A stretch of DNA of 64,000 nucleotides from Nocardia sp. CDC159 (GTDB taxonomy: Bacteria > Actinomycetota > Actinomycetes > Mycobacteriales > Mycobacteriaceae). The stretch spans positions 186,001 to 250,000 of the forward strand of contig NZ_JAMRXH010000003.1 in assembly GCF_023740735.1 (NCBI RefSeq), read 5' to 3'. The notes below the pieces were generated by a model. The model was not told where the DNA came from, searched no databases, and worked only from the letters and a program-made list of their open reading frames with translations. Shown in pieces: positions 1 to 9,003 of this stretch. The translations under genes and the position numbers were made by a program. Numbering within the stretch: position 1 is the stretch's first letter; each line of letters begins with the position of its first letter.

Positions 1-661
1 CGAAGCCCTCGAGGACCCACTGGGGGGAGCCGTCCATGGTCCGCGCGCGGGCGGCGATGTGGGTGAGCTCGTGGCGCAACGTATCGCGCAGGCCGTCGGT
101 GCCCAGACGGCGGCCCGCGTCTGCGGCGAAGACCACCCGCTGACCCGTGGGCCGGGAACCTGGCAGGAACGGATCCGATACCGAGGCCGCGGCCACCTCG
201 CTCGACACCGGGCCGGTCGCATGGGTGAGCGCCGCGAATTCCGCGGCCGACGACGTCACCGCGACCACGGCCGCCCGCGACCAGTCCCGCCCCCACAGCG
301 CGGTGACCGAGTCGATGGACGGGCCGATTTCCCGCGCGAGGATATCCACATCCCCGCGCTGATACGGATGCCCGAACACCACCGACAGCTGCCCCTCCTC
401 ACCCGAAACCTGCTGAGCGACAACGGGGCCGTAGGACTCCATGATCCGCCGCACCTCCGCCAGCTGCGGATCGGCGGGTAGCAGCGGCGCCGCGAACTGC
501 GCGGCCGCCGGTTCGGGCCGCACCTTGGGCAGCGCCGACTTCGGTAGCAACACCAATGCACCGGTGATGGCGGTCAATGCGATCACCGTGGCGACGGTGG
601 CGACGAATTCGAAACGCCGCCGTGCCGTCAACCAAGTCCGGACCCGCTCCAGCGCGTTCAT
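1..661 (-). CDS. Membrane-anchored putative zinc metalloprotease (3' end cut by window)
   Basis: The reverse-strand frame is open from an ATG at 661 to the window edge, about 220 codons, starting MNALERVRTWLTARRRFEFV. Residues ~20-40 form one hydrophobic segment (ATVATVIALTAITGALVLL), so the protein is membrane-anchored with the rest probably outside. Near the visible end sits HELTH, an HExxH zinc motif, followed about 20 residues later by WVLEGF, where the glutamate would be the third ligand of a gluzincin-type peptidase. The family is a match by motif only; substrate is unknown. The start lies 17 bp upstream of the stop of the next cell-wall hydrolase gene, so the two are probably co-transcribed. 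The C-terminus is missing only because the window ends. Confidence 0.75.
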   Translation of the reverse strand, partial: MNALERVRTWLTARRRFEFVATVATVIALTAITGALVLLPKSALPKVRPEPAAAQFAAPLLPADPQLAEVRRIMESYGPVVAQQVSGEEGQLSVVFGHPYQRGDVDILAREIGPSIDSVTALWGRDWSRAAVVAVTSSAAEFAALTHATGPVSSEVAAASVSDPFLPGSRPTGQRVVFAADAGRRLGTDGLRDTLRHELTHIAARARTMDGSPQWVLEGF

Positions 662-677
662 CCTCACCTCGGTTGTG

Positions 678-1754
678 TTACGGCATACCGATCCAATAGC
701 GACGCGCCGAGTGGTACGGGGTCGAGCCCATCGGAGCCACCTGGACCGGGATACCGAAGGTCGAGGCGTGCAGGATCAGGCCGTTGCCCGCATAGATTCC
801 CACATGCGAAGCGTCGGAGTAGAAGAAGACCACATCTCCGGGTTGTAAATCGTTCTTGTCGACCGGTGTACCCACCGCCGACTGGGCTTGGCTGGTGCGC
901 GGCAGATCGATGCCGACCTTCCGAAATGCCCACTGCACCAAGCCCGAACAGTCGAACTGATCCGGACCGGTCGCACCCCACACATAGGGATCGCCGACTC
1001 GGGTCAGCCCGGCCGCCAGTGCACTGGTCCCACTGCCCGGGACCAGCCCGCGCAGCAGAGTATCGCGATCGAAGCCGGGCGGAAAGAGCGCACCGGCCAA
1101 TGAAGCCTTATCGCCCGCCGACAGCGAGCCCCACGCCTGGATGACCTGAGCGATCGAGCCCTGCAGATCGGCGCGCTTGCGTTCCAACTCCGCGCGCACC
1201 TGATCGGCCTTCTGCGAGGCCGCGCGGGCCGCGTCGTCGGCGGTGCGGGCGGAGGTCTGCGCCGTGGTGGCGGCGTCGGTGGCCTTCTTGTACTGCGCCA
1301 GCTGATCCTGGGTCTGGGTGGCCAGCACGTCCAGGGTGGACATCTGATCCAGCAGCTGCTGCGGGGAATCGCTCACCAGTACCGAGAACAACCGATTGGT
1401 ACGCGCGCCCTGATAGGCGGCGACGGCCGTACGGTCCACGGCCGGTTGATATTTGCGGATCTCGGCCTGCGCGGCGTCGACGGCCGCGGTGGCGGCGGCA
1501 AGCTTGGCATCGGCGTCGCGGGCCACGGCCTGTTTGGCGTCGAGATCTTCCTGCGCGGCGAGGGCCTGCTGATTGAGCTGCTCGGACTGGTGGGACAGGT
1601 CGATCAGTTTCTGCACCGCGTCGCTCGCGCTGTTCGGCACGGCCACCGGCTCGGCGCCGACGCCGCCGACCGGGCCCCCGAACATCAGGACGCCCACGGC
1701 CAACGATCCGCCGATCAGGCGTCTGGTTCTGTCGATGCGACGCTGAGCTGTCAC
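678..1754 (-). CDS. Secreted NlpC/P60 peptidoglycan endopeptidase with coiled-coil N-terminus (RipA-like)
   Basis: About 358 aa. A signal peptide (RRLIGGSLAVGVLMFGG then GVGAEP) is followed by ~190 residues rich in Ala, Gln, Asp and Lys with heptad character, then a C-terminal NlpC/P60 domain. The catalytic Cys is in DQFDCSGLVQWAF and the His in DASHVGIYAG; a second conserved His follows in ILHAST. This family cleaves the D-Glu-mDAP bond in stem peptides and, in mycobacteria, helps separate daughter cells; the coiled coil is thought to restrain the active site. I chose the GTG at 1754 because it puts the signal peptide at the N-terminus; an ATG at 1862 would add 36 unlikely residues. The gene corresponds in position to Rv2190c of M. 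tuberculosis. Confidence 0.85.
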   Translation of the reverse strand: MTAQRRIDRTRRLIGGSLAVGVLMFGGPVGGVGAEPVAVPNSASDAVQKLIDLSHQSEQLNQQALAAQEDLDAKQAVARDADAKLAAATAAVDAAQAEIRKYQPAVDRTAVAAYQGARTNRLFSVLVSDSPQQLLDQMSTLDVLATQTQDQLAQYKKATDAATTAQTSARTADDAARAASQKADQVRAELERKRADLQGSIAQVIQAWGSLSAGDKASLAGALFPPGFDRDTLLRGLVPGSGTSALAAGLTRVGDPYVWGATGPDQFDCSGLVQWAFRKVGIDLPRTSQAQSAVGTPVDKNDLQPGDVVFFYSDASHVGIYAGNGLILHASTFGIPVQVAPMGSTPYHSARRYWIGMP

Positions 1755-1889
1755 TGCCTGCCGTGCCCCGTTTCCGCGGTGTCCGAGCTGGGTACTCCTG
1801 AAGGTCTCGATCAGGTTACGGAACGGCGACCGTCTGTGTCCAGCAGGCCACAAAATGATCACGACCGCCGTCCCGTATGACCGAAATTT

Positions 1890-2501
1890 TCAGTAGCGGC
1901 GGGCTCCCGCGATCGGCATCGAGGACATGGCCGCGATAGCCACCGGCTTGCCAGCGGTCGAGGCATGGATGACATTACCGTCGCCCACGTACAGCCCGGA
2001 ATGGCTGCCGCCGTAGAACGACACGACATCGCCGGGCTGCAGATCGTCGATCGACACCGGCGCGCCCGCGGACAGCTGCTCGTAGCTGGTGCGCGGCAGC
2101 TCCAGCCCGGCCTGCTCGTAGGACCACTTCACCAGACCCGAGCAGTCGAAGGCGTTCGGGCCCGCGGCGCCGTACACGTAGGGCGCGCCGAGCTTGCTCA
2201 TCGCGGCGTCGACCGCGCGCTGACCGACGGTCTCCAGCTGCGGGGCGGCCGGACCGGAGGTCACGCCCGGAATCTCGACGCCCGGCGGGAGAATGTTGGC
2301 CGGGATCGCCCCCGGCGGGATCTGAGCCAGAATCTGATCCGGCACGTCGAAGCTTCCGACGCCCGGAACGGTGACCGGCGCCGCCGAAGCGGGCGCGGCG
2401 GGCAGCAGCAAAGCGCTGAGGGTGGCGGCTCCAACGGCTCCCGCCGCAACGGCCCGGTGGGCGTTGCGATGCAGCCCCAGGACCTGTCGCTTGATCGCCA
2501 T
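1890..2501 (-). CDS. Short secreted NlpC/P60 peptidoglycan hydrolase
   Basis: 203 aa from the ATG at 2501, which has GAGGAG nine bases upstream; the longer ORF start at 2537 lacks such a site. A signal peptide (AVAAGAVGAATLSALLL, cleavage near ASAAP) is followed by a Pro-rich spacer containing PGVGSFDVPDQI and a complete NlpC/P60 domain: Cys in NAFDCSGLVKWSY, His in GSHSGLYVG, then VIHASTAGKP. It lacks the coiled-coil arm of its downstream neighbour but shares the catalytic domain closely, so the pair looks like a tandem duplication of the enzymatic part. The C-terminus ends GARRY, only slightly shorter than the neighbour's ending. It should act in the cell wall on stem peptides. Confidence 0.85.
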   Translation of the reverse strand: MAIKRQVLGLHRNAHRAVAAGAVGAATLSALLLPAAPASAAPVTVPGVGSFDVPDQILAQIPPGAIPANILPPGVEIPGVTSGPAAPQLETVGQRAVDAAMSKLGAPYVYGAAGPNAFDCSGLVKWSYEQAGLELPRTSYEQLSAGAPVSIDDLQPGDVVSFYGGSHSGLYVGDGNVIHASTAGKPVAIAAMSSMPIAGARRY

Positions 2502-2719
2502 GATGCGGTACTCCTCATCTGCCCCACGACGCCGCACCCGGTGGTGCGTCGGACTCCGTGAGGTCTCGACAAGATTACGAACCCATAACGGTGGGTTGTA
2601 AAGCGGCGAGCATGCGTTAGGGGGTTGGTCAACTTTTCCAACCGTCGTGTCGTGCGAGATATATCACACCAATCACGAACAGATAACGAAGGCGCTCGAC
2701 CAGGGCTTTTGCGGTTAGT

Positions 2720-2900
2720 CTTGATCACGTCAATCGGAGCTCCACCCGGTCGGTTTAAGCTCTGACTAAATGGGGAATCAGCACGTAGACGAGAGCCTTC
2801 GACCCCGGAAGCGACCGATCAGTTTCGCTGCGGTTAACGAATGGGCCCGGATCGGCAAGCCCCTCGGCCACACCGGCAGGCCGCCGGGCTCGCAATCCCC
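2720..2900 (-). ncRNA. Possible c-di-AMP (ydaO-type) riboswitch, weak match
   Basis: Read on the minus strand, the leader of the NlpC/P60 gene contains GCCGATCC, then GTTAACCGC, then CCGGGGTCGAAG, in the order of the ydaO landmarks GCCGAAUCC, GGAACCGC and GGGGUUAAUC. A GTCAGAGCTTAAACC stretch might stand for the conserved CAGCUAAC block but differs from it. It is known that in Actinobacteria this riboswitch class often precedes Rpf and NlpC/P60 genes, which is the main reason to suspect it. The key 3' block is degenerate, so this may be an ordinary leader. Confidence 0.22.
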
Positions 2901-2903
2901 CTG

Positions 2904-2926
2904 ATTGATTCATAAACCGAATCAAT
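2904..2926. promoter_or_regulatory. 8-bp perfect inverted repeat, candidate operator
   Basis: ATTGATTC (2904-2911) is mirrored by GAATCAAT (2919-2926) with a 7-nt spacer. It lies in the divergent promoter region about 95 bp before the nuclease gene start. The cognate regulator is unknown. Confidence 0.4.
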
Positions 2927-2943
2927 GTGACCTCAGCCACATT
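2924..2943. promoter_or_regulatory. AATGTG/CACATT inverted repeat, candidate operator
   Basis: AATGTG (2924-2929) and CACATT (2938-2943) form a 6-bp dyad with an 8-nt spacer, overlapping the end of the preceding repeat. The spacing would suit a dimeric helix-turn-helix regulator. No direct evidence of function is visible. Confidence 0.35.
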
Positions 2944-3019
2944 CGGGTGTAATCCGGCCCGGCACAGCCGTTACCGCCACGGCCGTAACTTGTCGTACCC
3001 CCGCCCTACGCTGCACGCC

Positions 3020-4804
3020 GTGCCCCAAACCGCGGCGGCCCAGCTGGCCTTCGACGAGCTCGACACCCCGCTGTACGACACCACCTTCGTCGTCGTCGAC
3101 CTGGAAACCACCGGTGCCAGCCCCGATGCGGACGCCATCACCGAGATCGGCGCGGTCAAGGTGCGCGGGGGCGAGGTGCTCGGCGAATTCGCCACGCTGG
3201 TCGATCCGGGCTGTCCCATCCCACCGCAGGTCGTGCAGATCACCGGCATCACCACCGCGATGGTGCGCGACGCCCCGCGCATCGAGGCGGTGTTGCCCGG
3301 ATTCATCGAATTCGCCTCGGGCACGGTGCTGGTCGCCCACAACGCCCGTTTCGACATGGGCTTCCTGAAGGCCGCCGCCGCGCAGTGCGAAACCGCCTGG
3401 CCCGCATTCCAGGTGCTGTGCACCGTACAACTGGCCCGGCGCATCCTGCCCCGCGACGAGACGCCGACCGTACGCCTGTCGGCGCTGGCGCGGCTGCTCG
3501 GCGCCCGGACCATGCCCACCCACCGCGCCCTCGACGACGCCCGCGCCACCGTCGACGTGCTGCACGCGCTGATCGAACGGGTCGGCAATCAGGGCGTGCA
3601 CAGTCTCACCGAACTCGTGGACTACCTGCCCGAGGTGAGCAGACGCCAACGCTCCAAACGCTTCCTGGCCGCCGACCTGCCGACCTGCCCCGGCGTGTAC
3701 CTGTTCCGCGGCCCCTCGGACGAGGTCCTATATATAGGGACGGCCGTGAATCTGCGCCGCCGCGTGCGCAACTACTTCACCGGCTCCGAAACCCGCACCC
3801 GGATGCGGGAAATGGTGGCGCTGGCGACGCGGGTCGACCACGTCCCCTGCGCGCACGGTCTGGAGGCGGGTGTGCGGGAGCTGCGGCTGCTCGTCGCGCA
3901 CACCCCGCCCTACAACCGCCGCTCGAAATTTCCGAAACGCGCCTGGTGGCTCGTCCTCACCGACGAACCGTTCCCCCGCTTCGCCGTCAGCCGCACCCCG
4001 ACCCGCGATGCCCTGGGCCCCTTCCATTCCCGCGCCGACGCCACCGAACTCGCCGCCGTCGTCGCCGAATACTGCGGCCTGCGCACGTGCACCACCCGCA
4101 TTCCCCGACACGGCCGCCACGGCGCGGACTGCCCGCCCGCGGCCGTCGGCGGCTGCCCGGCGAGCGCCGCGGGAGAGCTACTGGACATCGACGACTACGC
4201 GGCGGCCCCGCGGGCCGTGCGCGATCTGTTCACCGGCCGCGCCGACGCCGCGCTGCGAACCATGCGCGACCGCATCGAGACTTACGCCGCCGCCGAGAAC
4301 TTCGAGGCCGCCGCCCGCCTGCGCGATCGCACGGTCACGGTGGTGCGCGCCCTGCGCCGCACCCAGCGCCTGGCCGCCCTGGCCCGCATCGCCGAACTGA
4401 TCGCCGCCCGCCCCGACGGCGCCGGTGGGTGGGAATTCGCGGTCGTGCGCTACGGCCGCCTGGCCGCCGCGGGCGTCGCCACCCGCGGCACCGCGCCCAT
4501 GCCGGTCGTCGAATCCCTGGTCGCCTCCGCCGAAACCGTCATCCCCACCCGCTTGGACGGCGACGACCAGCCCGACGCCCTGGTGGACCCCGACGCCTGC
4601 CATCCCCCACTGCGCGGCGCCCCGCCGGAGGAAACCGCCGTCATCGTCCGCTGGCTCGACCAGCCCGGCACCCGAATCGTCCGCACCACCGACGGCTACC
4701 ACGAGCCCCGCCTCGGCGCGGGCCCCTGGCTGGCCTGGGTCGACCGCGCCGAATCCGCCGCCCGCGCGGGCGGACTCGACTACGAGCGCCTCACCAGCAC
4801 CTGA
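3020..4804 (+). CDS. DEDDh exonuclease fused to a UvrC-like GIY-YIG domain
   Basis: 594 aa from GTG 3020 (MPQTAAAQLAF...); the frame is open further upstream to 2927, but that part is low-complexity leader sequence. Residues ~20-190 are a DnaQ-type 3'-5' exonuclease: VVDLETTG (DxE), VAHNARFDMGF and HRALDDA (the DEDDh His and last Asp). From about residue 215 comes a GIY-YIG nuclease start, CPGVYLFRGPSDEVLYIGTA with the following NLRRRVRNYF, as in UvrC. Further on, ENFEAAARLRDR resembles a UVR (UvrB-binding) motif. The C-terminal RNase-H-like and HhH parts of a true UvrC are not recognisable. The architecture matches Rv2191 of M. tuberculosis. It probably acts in DNA repair; the exact substrate is not known from sequence. 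Confidence 0.85.
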   Translation: MPQTAAAQLAFDELDTPLYDTTFVVVDLETTGASPDADAITEIGAVKVRGGEVLGEFATLVDPGCPIPPQVVQITGITTAMVRDAPRIEAVLPGFIEFASGTVLVAHNARFDMGFLKAAAAQCETAWPAFQVLCTVQLARRILPRDETPTVRLSALARLLGARTMPTHRALDDARATVDVLHALIERVGNQGVHSLTELVDYLPEVSRRQRSKRFLAADLPTCPGVYLFRGPSDEVLYIGTAVNLRRRVRNYFTGSETRTRMREMVALATRVDHVPCAHGLEAGVRELRLLVAHTPPYNRRSKFPKRAWWLVLTDEPFPRFAVSRTPTRDALGPFHSRADATELAAVVAEYCGLRTCTTRIPRHGRHGADCPPAAVGGCPASAAGELLDIDDYAAAPRAVRDLFTGRADAALRTMRDRIETYAAAENFEAAARLRDRTVTVVRALRRTQRLAALARIAELIAARPDGAGGWEFAVVRYGRLAAAGVATRGTAPMPVVESLVASAETVIPTRLDGDDQPDALVDPDACHPPLRGAPPEETAVIVRWLDQPGTRIVRTTDGYHEPRLGAGPWLAWVDRAESAARAGGLDYERLTST

Positions 4805-4852
4805 TCCCGATCCTCGGCGTCGAACCACCACCCCGCCCAATAGACTCACCCC

Positions 4853-5128
4853 ATGATTACCGCGATCGTTTTGATCCACGCCGAGGCCGCCCGCATCCCC
4901 GAGACCGCACAGGCGCTGGCCGATCTCGAGGGCGTGGCCGAGGTGTATTCGTGCGCGGGCGACGTGGATCTGATCGCCATCGTGCGCGTGCGAGACCACG
5001 AACAGATCGCCGAGGTGGTCACCGGCCGCGTCAACAAGACTCCGGGCGTCCTGCGCACCGACACCCACATCGCCTTCAAGTCGTACTCCCGCGCCGACCT
5101 GGAGGCCGGTTTCTCCATCGGGGAGTGA
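4853..5128 (+). CDS. Stand-alone Lrp/AsnC ligand-binding (RAM) domain protein
   Basis: 91 aa, beginning MITAIVLIHAEA. The whole protein is one RAM-type alpha-beta domain (VAEVYSCAGDVDLIAIVRV is the classic core, followed by TDTHIAFKSY); there is no DNA-binding helix-turn-helix. Such single-domain members are known to form ring oligomers and bind amino acids or related effectors, and may modulate full-length Lrp proteins. It sits 48 bp after the nuclease fusion on the same strand, so it may share its transcript. It ends in a strong hairpin after a minisatellite region. Confidence 0.85.
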   Translation: MITAIVLIHAEAARIPETAQALADLEGVAEVYSCAGDVDLIAIVRVRDHEQIAEVVTGRVNKTPGVLRTDTHIAFKSYSRADLEAGFSIGE

Positions 5129-5223
5129 GCGAATCCCCATCAGGGAACCAAGCGACCCCCCAACCATCGCCTGAGCGCCCCCCAAACCAACTGACTGAGC
5201 GCCCCCACCCAATCGCCTGAGCG
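5128..5223 (+). repeat. Degenerate ~23-nt tandem repeat (about four units)
   Basis: Units beginning AGCG start at 5128, 5151, 5174 and 5198, with a last AGCG at 5220. The middle units have the form AGCGnCCCCC(C)AACCA...CTG; the first unit is more diverged. The array starts on the stop codon of the AsnC-type gene and runs into the terminator hairpin. Unit lengths are 22-24 nt. It is non-coding and probably a small minisatellite. Confidence 0.6.
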
Positions 5224-5265
5224 AAGCGAAGGCCCCGAGTCGAATCCGACTCGGGGCCTTCGCTT
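5224..5265. terminator. Bidirectional terminator, 19-bp perfect stem
   Basis: Arms 5224-5242 and 5247-5265 are perfectly complementary with an AATC loop. It sits between the convergent AsnC-type and qcrB genes, so it can end transcripts from both sides. A strict U-tract is absent, as is common in actinobacteria. Confidence 0.85.
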
Positions 5266-5289
5266 CTGTTGTGACGCCGCCAGCGGGGC

Positions 5290-6918
5290 TCAGTGGCCGT
5301 GCTTGCCGCCGTCGCCGTTGGTGCGCTCCTGGTAATCCGCCAGGACGGCGAGCTGCTTGCGCTCCTGCTCGTGCTCGTACGCCACCAGCGCCTCGGCCTG
5401 ATCGGCCGGATCCGGGCGGGTCAGCGAGCCGAGGCCCGGCTTACCGGCCCAGCCGAGCTTGTTCATCTTCTTCGGCACCGGGGCGCCCTGGTACTCCAGC
5501 GGGATCGGGTGACCGTGCTCGTCGACCGGACCCAGCGGCTGGTGCACCTCGATGTACTCACCGTGCGGCAGACGCTTGATCACACCGGTCTCGATGCCGT
5601 GCTCGAGCACCGCGCGGTCGGACCGCTGCAGCCCCAGACACATCCGGTACGCCAGGAAGTAGGCGATCGGCGGGGCGACCAGCAGCGCGATCCGGAAGAA
5701 CCAGGTCGTCGCGTTCAGCGAGACATCGAACTTCAGCGCGATGATGTCGTTGACACACGCCAGCGTCAGCACCAGATAGAACGCGATGGCCATCGCACCG
5801 ATCGCCGTGCGCACCGGCACGTCACGCGGCCGCTGCAGCAGATTGTGGTGCGCGTCGTCGCCGGTCAGCTTCTTCTCGATCCACGGGTAGGCGATCAGCA
5901 CGGTGAACACCAGGCCCATGATCAGCGCCACCCAGAACACCGCCGGAACGGTGTAGCGACCGAGGTACAGCTCCCACGGCGGCATGAGACGCGCCATGCC
6001 GTCGGTCCACATCATGTAGAAGTCCGGCTGCGAACCCGCCGACACCTGAGAGGGGTTGTAGGGACCCAGGTTCCAGATCGGGTTGATCTGCAGCACACCA
6101 CCCATGATGGCGACCACGCCGAGGGTGAACATGAAGAACGCACCCTGATCGGCGGCGAACACCGGCACGATGCGCGCACCGACGACGTTGGTCTCCTTGC
6201 GGCCGGGGCCGGGGAACTGGGTGTGCTTCTGGTACCACACCAGCGCGACATGCGCCGCCACCAGCGCCAGCATGATGCCCGGGAACAGCAGCACGTGCGC
6301 GATGAACAGGCGCGGAATGATGATCGTGCCCGGGAAGTCGCCGCCGAAGATCAGCCAGTGCATCCAGGTGCCGATCAGCGGGATCGACATCGTGATACCG
6401 CCGAACGCGGCGCGCAGACCCGTACCCGACAGCAGGTCGTCGGGCAGCGAGTAACCGAAGAAGCCCTCGAACATCGCCAGGATCAGCAACAGCGAACCGA
6501 TCACCCAGTTCGCCTCGCGCGGACGCCGGAACGCGCCGGTGAAGAAGATCCGGAACAGATGCACGATGATCGACGCCGCGAACAGCAGCGCCGCCCAGTG
6601 ATGCACCTGGCGCACGAACAGACCGCCACGCACCTCGAAGGAGATGTTCAGCGCCGTCTCGTACGCCCGCGACATGGTCACACCGCGCAGCGGCTGATAC
6701 GCGCCGTTGTAGACGACCTCGCTCATCGACGGATCGAAGAACAGGGTCAGGTAGATACCCGACAGGATCAGGATGATGAACGCGTACAGCGCGATCTCGC
6801 CGAGCAGGAACGACCAGTGGGTCGGGAAGACCTTGTTGATCGACCGCTTGACGAACGCGGCCATGTGGTAGCGCTCATCCATTTCATTGGCCTGTGCGGC
6901 CGCTTTCGAAGGACTCAT
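5290..6918 (-). CDS. qcrB: Cytochrome bc1 complex cytochrome b subunit
   Basis: 542 aa integral membrane protein of the menaquinol:cytochrome c oxidoreductase. Haem-ligand histidine pairs are visible in [20 protein letters not shown] and in the later helices (FIAHVLLF ... AAHVALVW). [12 protein letters not shown] and the quinol-site region fit actinobacterial QcrB, and the soluble C-terminal tail of ~120 residues is typical of this branch. It is the last gene of ctaE-qcrC-qcrA-qcrB; its ATG overlaps the qcrA stop as ATGA. The complex forms a supercomplex with the aa3 oxidase. QcrB is the known target of imidazopyridine-type inhibitors in mycobacteria. Confidence 0.97.
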   Translation of the reverse strand: MSPSKAAAQANEMDERYHMAAFVKRSINKVFPTHWSFLLGEIALYAFIILILSGIYLTLFFDPSMSEVVYNGAYQPLRGVTMSRAYETALNISFEVRGGLFVRQVHHWAALLFAASIIVHLFRIFFTGAFRRPREANWVIGSLLLILAMFEGFFGYSLPDDLLSGTGLRAAFGGITMSIPLIGTWMHWLIFGGDFPGTIIIPRLFIAHVLLFPGIMLALVAAHVALVWYQKHTQFPGPGRKETNVVGARIVPVFAADQGAFFMFTLGVVAIMGGVLQINPIWNLGPYNPSQVSAGSQPDFYMMWTDGMARLMPPWELYLGRYTVPAVFWVALIMGLVFTVLIAYPWIEKKLTGDDAHHNLLQRPRDVPVRTAIGAMAIAFYLVLTLACVNDIIALKFDVSLNATTWFFRIALLVAPPIAYFLAYRMCLGLQRSDRAVLEHGIETGVIKRLPHGEYIEVHQPLGPVDEHGHPIPLEYQGAPVPKKMNKLGWAGKPGLGSLTRPDPADQAEALVAYEHEQERKQLAVLADYQERTNGDGGKHGH

Positions 6919-8078
6919 GAACGACGCTCCCAGTAAGCCGGGCCGAGCGGCTCGATGAAGTCGCCGTTGGCGACCAGGTAGCCCTCGGTGTTGACGGTGA
7001 TCGGCAGCTGCGGCAGGGCGCGGGCGGCGGGACCGAAGACCGGCTTACCCCACTCGGTCGCCGAGAACTGCGACTGGTGGCAGGGGCACAGGATCCGGTT
7101 GGTCTGCTGCTCGTACAGCGAGGTCGGGCAGCCCAGATGGGTGCAGATCTTCGAGTAGGCGAAGTAGTCGCCGTAGTTGAAGCTCTCCTGGCCCTTGCGC
7201 TTGATCGCCTTCTGCGCGTCCTCGGTGCGCAGGCGGATCAACATGACGGCATTGCGGATACCGCGCAGCGACTCGAGCGTCTCGTGCTCGTTGCCGCGCC
7301 ACTCTTCCTTCCACGGGAAGACCGTCTCCATGCCGCCCGCGTCCAGATCCTCCGGCCGTACCAGCACGATGTCCTCCGGACGACCGGTGTCCTTGCGCAG
7401 GTAGATGGTCTGGCCCGGGTAGTCCGGGGTCCAGCCCGAGACCCACAGCTCGGACTTGTCGCCCTTGGCCCACGGGTTCTTCACCAGACCGCCGACGAAC
7501 ATGAACAGCGCGCCGATGCCCAGCACGCCCGCGCCCAGGCCCGCGGTGCGGGTGATGAGCTTGCGGCGGCCCAGCGTGGAGGTGTCCAGCGCGTCGGACA
7601 GCTCGGCGACCAGCGTGCGCCGGTTGACCTCATCGGACTTGCCGTCGTGGCGGTCCTGGATGGAGATCTCGGCAGGGATGAACTTCTTGCGGATGATCAC
7701 CGCGGCGATGCCGATGGCCAGCACCGCGACGCCGAGCAGGATGCCGTAGAGCGGCGTGGTCAGCGAGTAGAGGCCCGCGCCCTCCTCATGGCGGCTCTTG
7801 TACTCCCACGGCCAGAACAGGAACACCCCGATCAGGCCCAGGCCGGACAGCGTGGAGATCACGAACCACAGCGCCACCTGCCGCTCGGCCCGCTTCTCCG
7901 CGCGCGTGCCCGGCACCGGCCAGCGCGGGGCGCGGTAGGCGACGTCGACGCCGTCGAGTTCGGTACCGAGCTTGACCAGCTCGTCCCGCGACATCGCATC
8001 GAGCTCGTCGTCGGTCGGGTTTGCTTTCGCGTGGGGGTCAACGGGGCGACCCATGTCCTTTGGCTCCTGTCCACTCAT
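6915..8078 (-). CDS. qcrA: Cytochrome bc1 complex Rieske iron-sulfur subunit
   Basis: 387 aa from the ATG at 8078 ([10 protein letters not shown]), which overlaps the qcrC stop; a start at 8390 would run through qcrC and is rejected. Three hydrophobic segments lie between about residues 75 and 205, a number typical of the actinobacterial form. The C-terminal Rieske fold carries both cluster-binding boxes, CTHLGC and CPCHQSQF, which hold the 2Fe-2S centre with two Cys and two His. It passes electrons from menaquinol to the dihaem cytochrome QcrC. Confidence 0.97.
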   Translation of the reverse strand: MSGQEPKDMGRPVDPHAKANPTDDELDAMSRDELVKLGTELDGVDVAYRAPRWPVPGTRAEKRAERQVALWFVISTLSGLGLIGVFLFWPWEYKSRHEEGAGLYSLTTPLYGILLGVAVLAIGIAAVIIRKKFIPAEISIQDRHDGKSDEVNRRTLVAELSDALDTSTLGRRKLITRTAGLGAGVLGIGALFMFVGGLVKNPWAKGDKSELWVSGWTPDYPGQTIYLRKDTGRPEDIVLVRPEDLDAGGMETVFPWKEEWRGNEHETLESLRGIRNAVMLIRLRTEDAQKAIKRKGQESFNYGDYFAYSKICTHLGCPTSLYEQQTNRILCPCHQSQFSATEWGKPVFGPAARALPQLPITVNTEGYLVANGDFIEPLGPAYWERRS

Positions 8079-8956
8079 GAGCGAGATCCAATCCACATCG
8101 CCGAGCCGACCAGGATCACGATGCCGACGACCCAGATGGCCAGGCCCTCGGTCGCGGGACCGAAGCCGCCGAGGCCGTAACCGCCCTCGGGGTAGGACTC
8201 GGTGCGGTCCTTGATGTAGGCGACGATGTCGCGCTTCTCCTCCGGCGTCAGCTGGCGGTCGGAGAACTTCGGCATGTTCTGCGGACCGGTCAGCATCGCG
8301 GTGTAGATCTGCTGTTCGCTCGCGGGGGTCAGCGGCGGGGCGAACTTGCCCGAGGACAGGGCGCCACCGCGACCGGTGAAGTTGTGACACGACGCGCAGT
8401 TCATCCGGAACAGCTCACCGCCGCGACCGAGGTCGGCGTTCTTGATCAGCGACTCCTGCGCGATCTTGCCGTCGGCGTCGCGCACGACGGTGGGACCACC
8501 GCCGTTCGCCGCGATGTAGGCGCCCAGGGCATCGGTCATGCGCTCGTCGAACTTCGGCTCCTTGCGCACGATCTGCGCGCCGTTGGCCGCGGCCGGCATG
8601 CGGCCGGAGGAGACCTGGAAGTAGACGGCCGCCTCGCCGACGCCGATCAGGCTGGGTCCGCGGTCCTGAACGCCCTGCAGATTGGCGCCGTGACAGGTGA
8701 TGCAGGAGGTGTCGTAGAGCTGCTTGCCCTCGCGGATCAGCGCGGACTGGTCCTCGTTCGCCGTGGCGACCTGCGCGTTCGGGGTCAGTGCCGCGGCCGC
8801 GAAGCCGGCTCCCACGAGGCCCATCAGCAGTACCAGGCCGCCCGCGAGCTTGCGGCGCATCCGGCGCTGCTTGCGGGTCTTGGTGGCCAGGTCGCTCGTG
8901 GCGCTGGCGACCCCGGGGCTGGTGGGGTCCGGCGCTGACGGGGGAGATGAACTCAT
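8075..8956 (-). CDS. qcrC: Dihaem cytochrome c subunit of the bc1 complex
   Basis: 293 aa from the ATG at 8956, preceded by AAAAGGGA; the ORF start at 9043 runs into the ctaE intergenic region. A hydrophobic N-terminal segment ([21 protein letters not shown]) exports the protein, two haem c motifs follow (CITCH and CASCH), and a C-terminal anchor ([19 protein letters not shown]) ends it. Two haems per chain is the actinobacterial solution that removes the need for a soluble cytochrome c: QcrC hands electrons straight to CtaC. Translation is coupled to qcrA by a 4-nt overlap. Confidence 0.97.
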   Translation of the reverse strand: MSSSPPSAPDPTSPGVASATSDLATKTRKQRRMRRKLAGGLVLLMGLVGAGFAAAALTPNAQVATANEDQSALIREGKQLYDTSCITCHGANLQGVQDRGPSLIGVGEAAVYFQVSSGRMPAAANGAQIVRKEPKFDERMTDALGAYIAANGGGPTVVRDADGKIAQESLIKNADLGRGGELFRMNCASCHNFTGRGGALSSGKFAPPLTPASEQQIYTAMLTGPQNMPKFSDRQLTPEEKRDIVAYIKDRTESYPEGGYGLGGFGPATEGLAIWVVGIVILVGSAMWIGSRS

Positions 8957-9003
8957 CTGTGTCCCTTTTGGAGTAGACGGAACCGGGGCTGCTGGTCCTG
9001 CTT

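Larger units (their letters stand above)
2502..3019. other. Long divergent intergenic region with palindromes
   Basis: This 518-bp region separates the leftward cell-wall hydrolases from the rightward nuclease gene. It is locally AT-richer than its neighbours, with GATATATC at about 2658, and contains two inverted repeats (2904-2926 and 2924-2943). A structured-looking segment at about 2720-2900 is listed separately. No ORF in it looks protein-coding. It probably holds promoters for both directions and a long 5' leader for the 1890-2501 gene. Confidence 0.5.

Noticed and set aside
3385..5220. 611-aa plus-strand frame rich in Arg and Pro
   Set aside because: It is an out-of-frame shadow of the DEDDh/GIY-YIG gene; composition is typical of a GC-rich shifted frame and no domain is present.
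5293..6936. 547-aa plus-strand frame opposite qcrB
   Set aside because: Antisense shadow of qcrB; His/Arg/Gln-rich and without family features.
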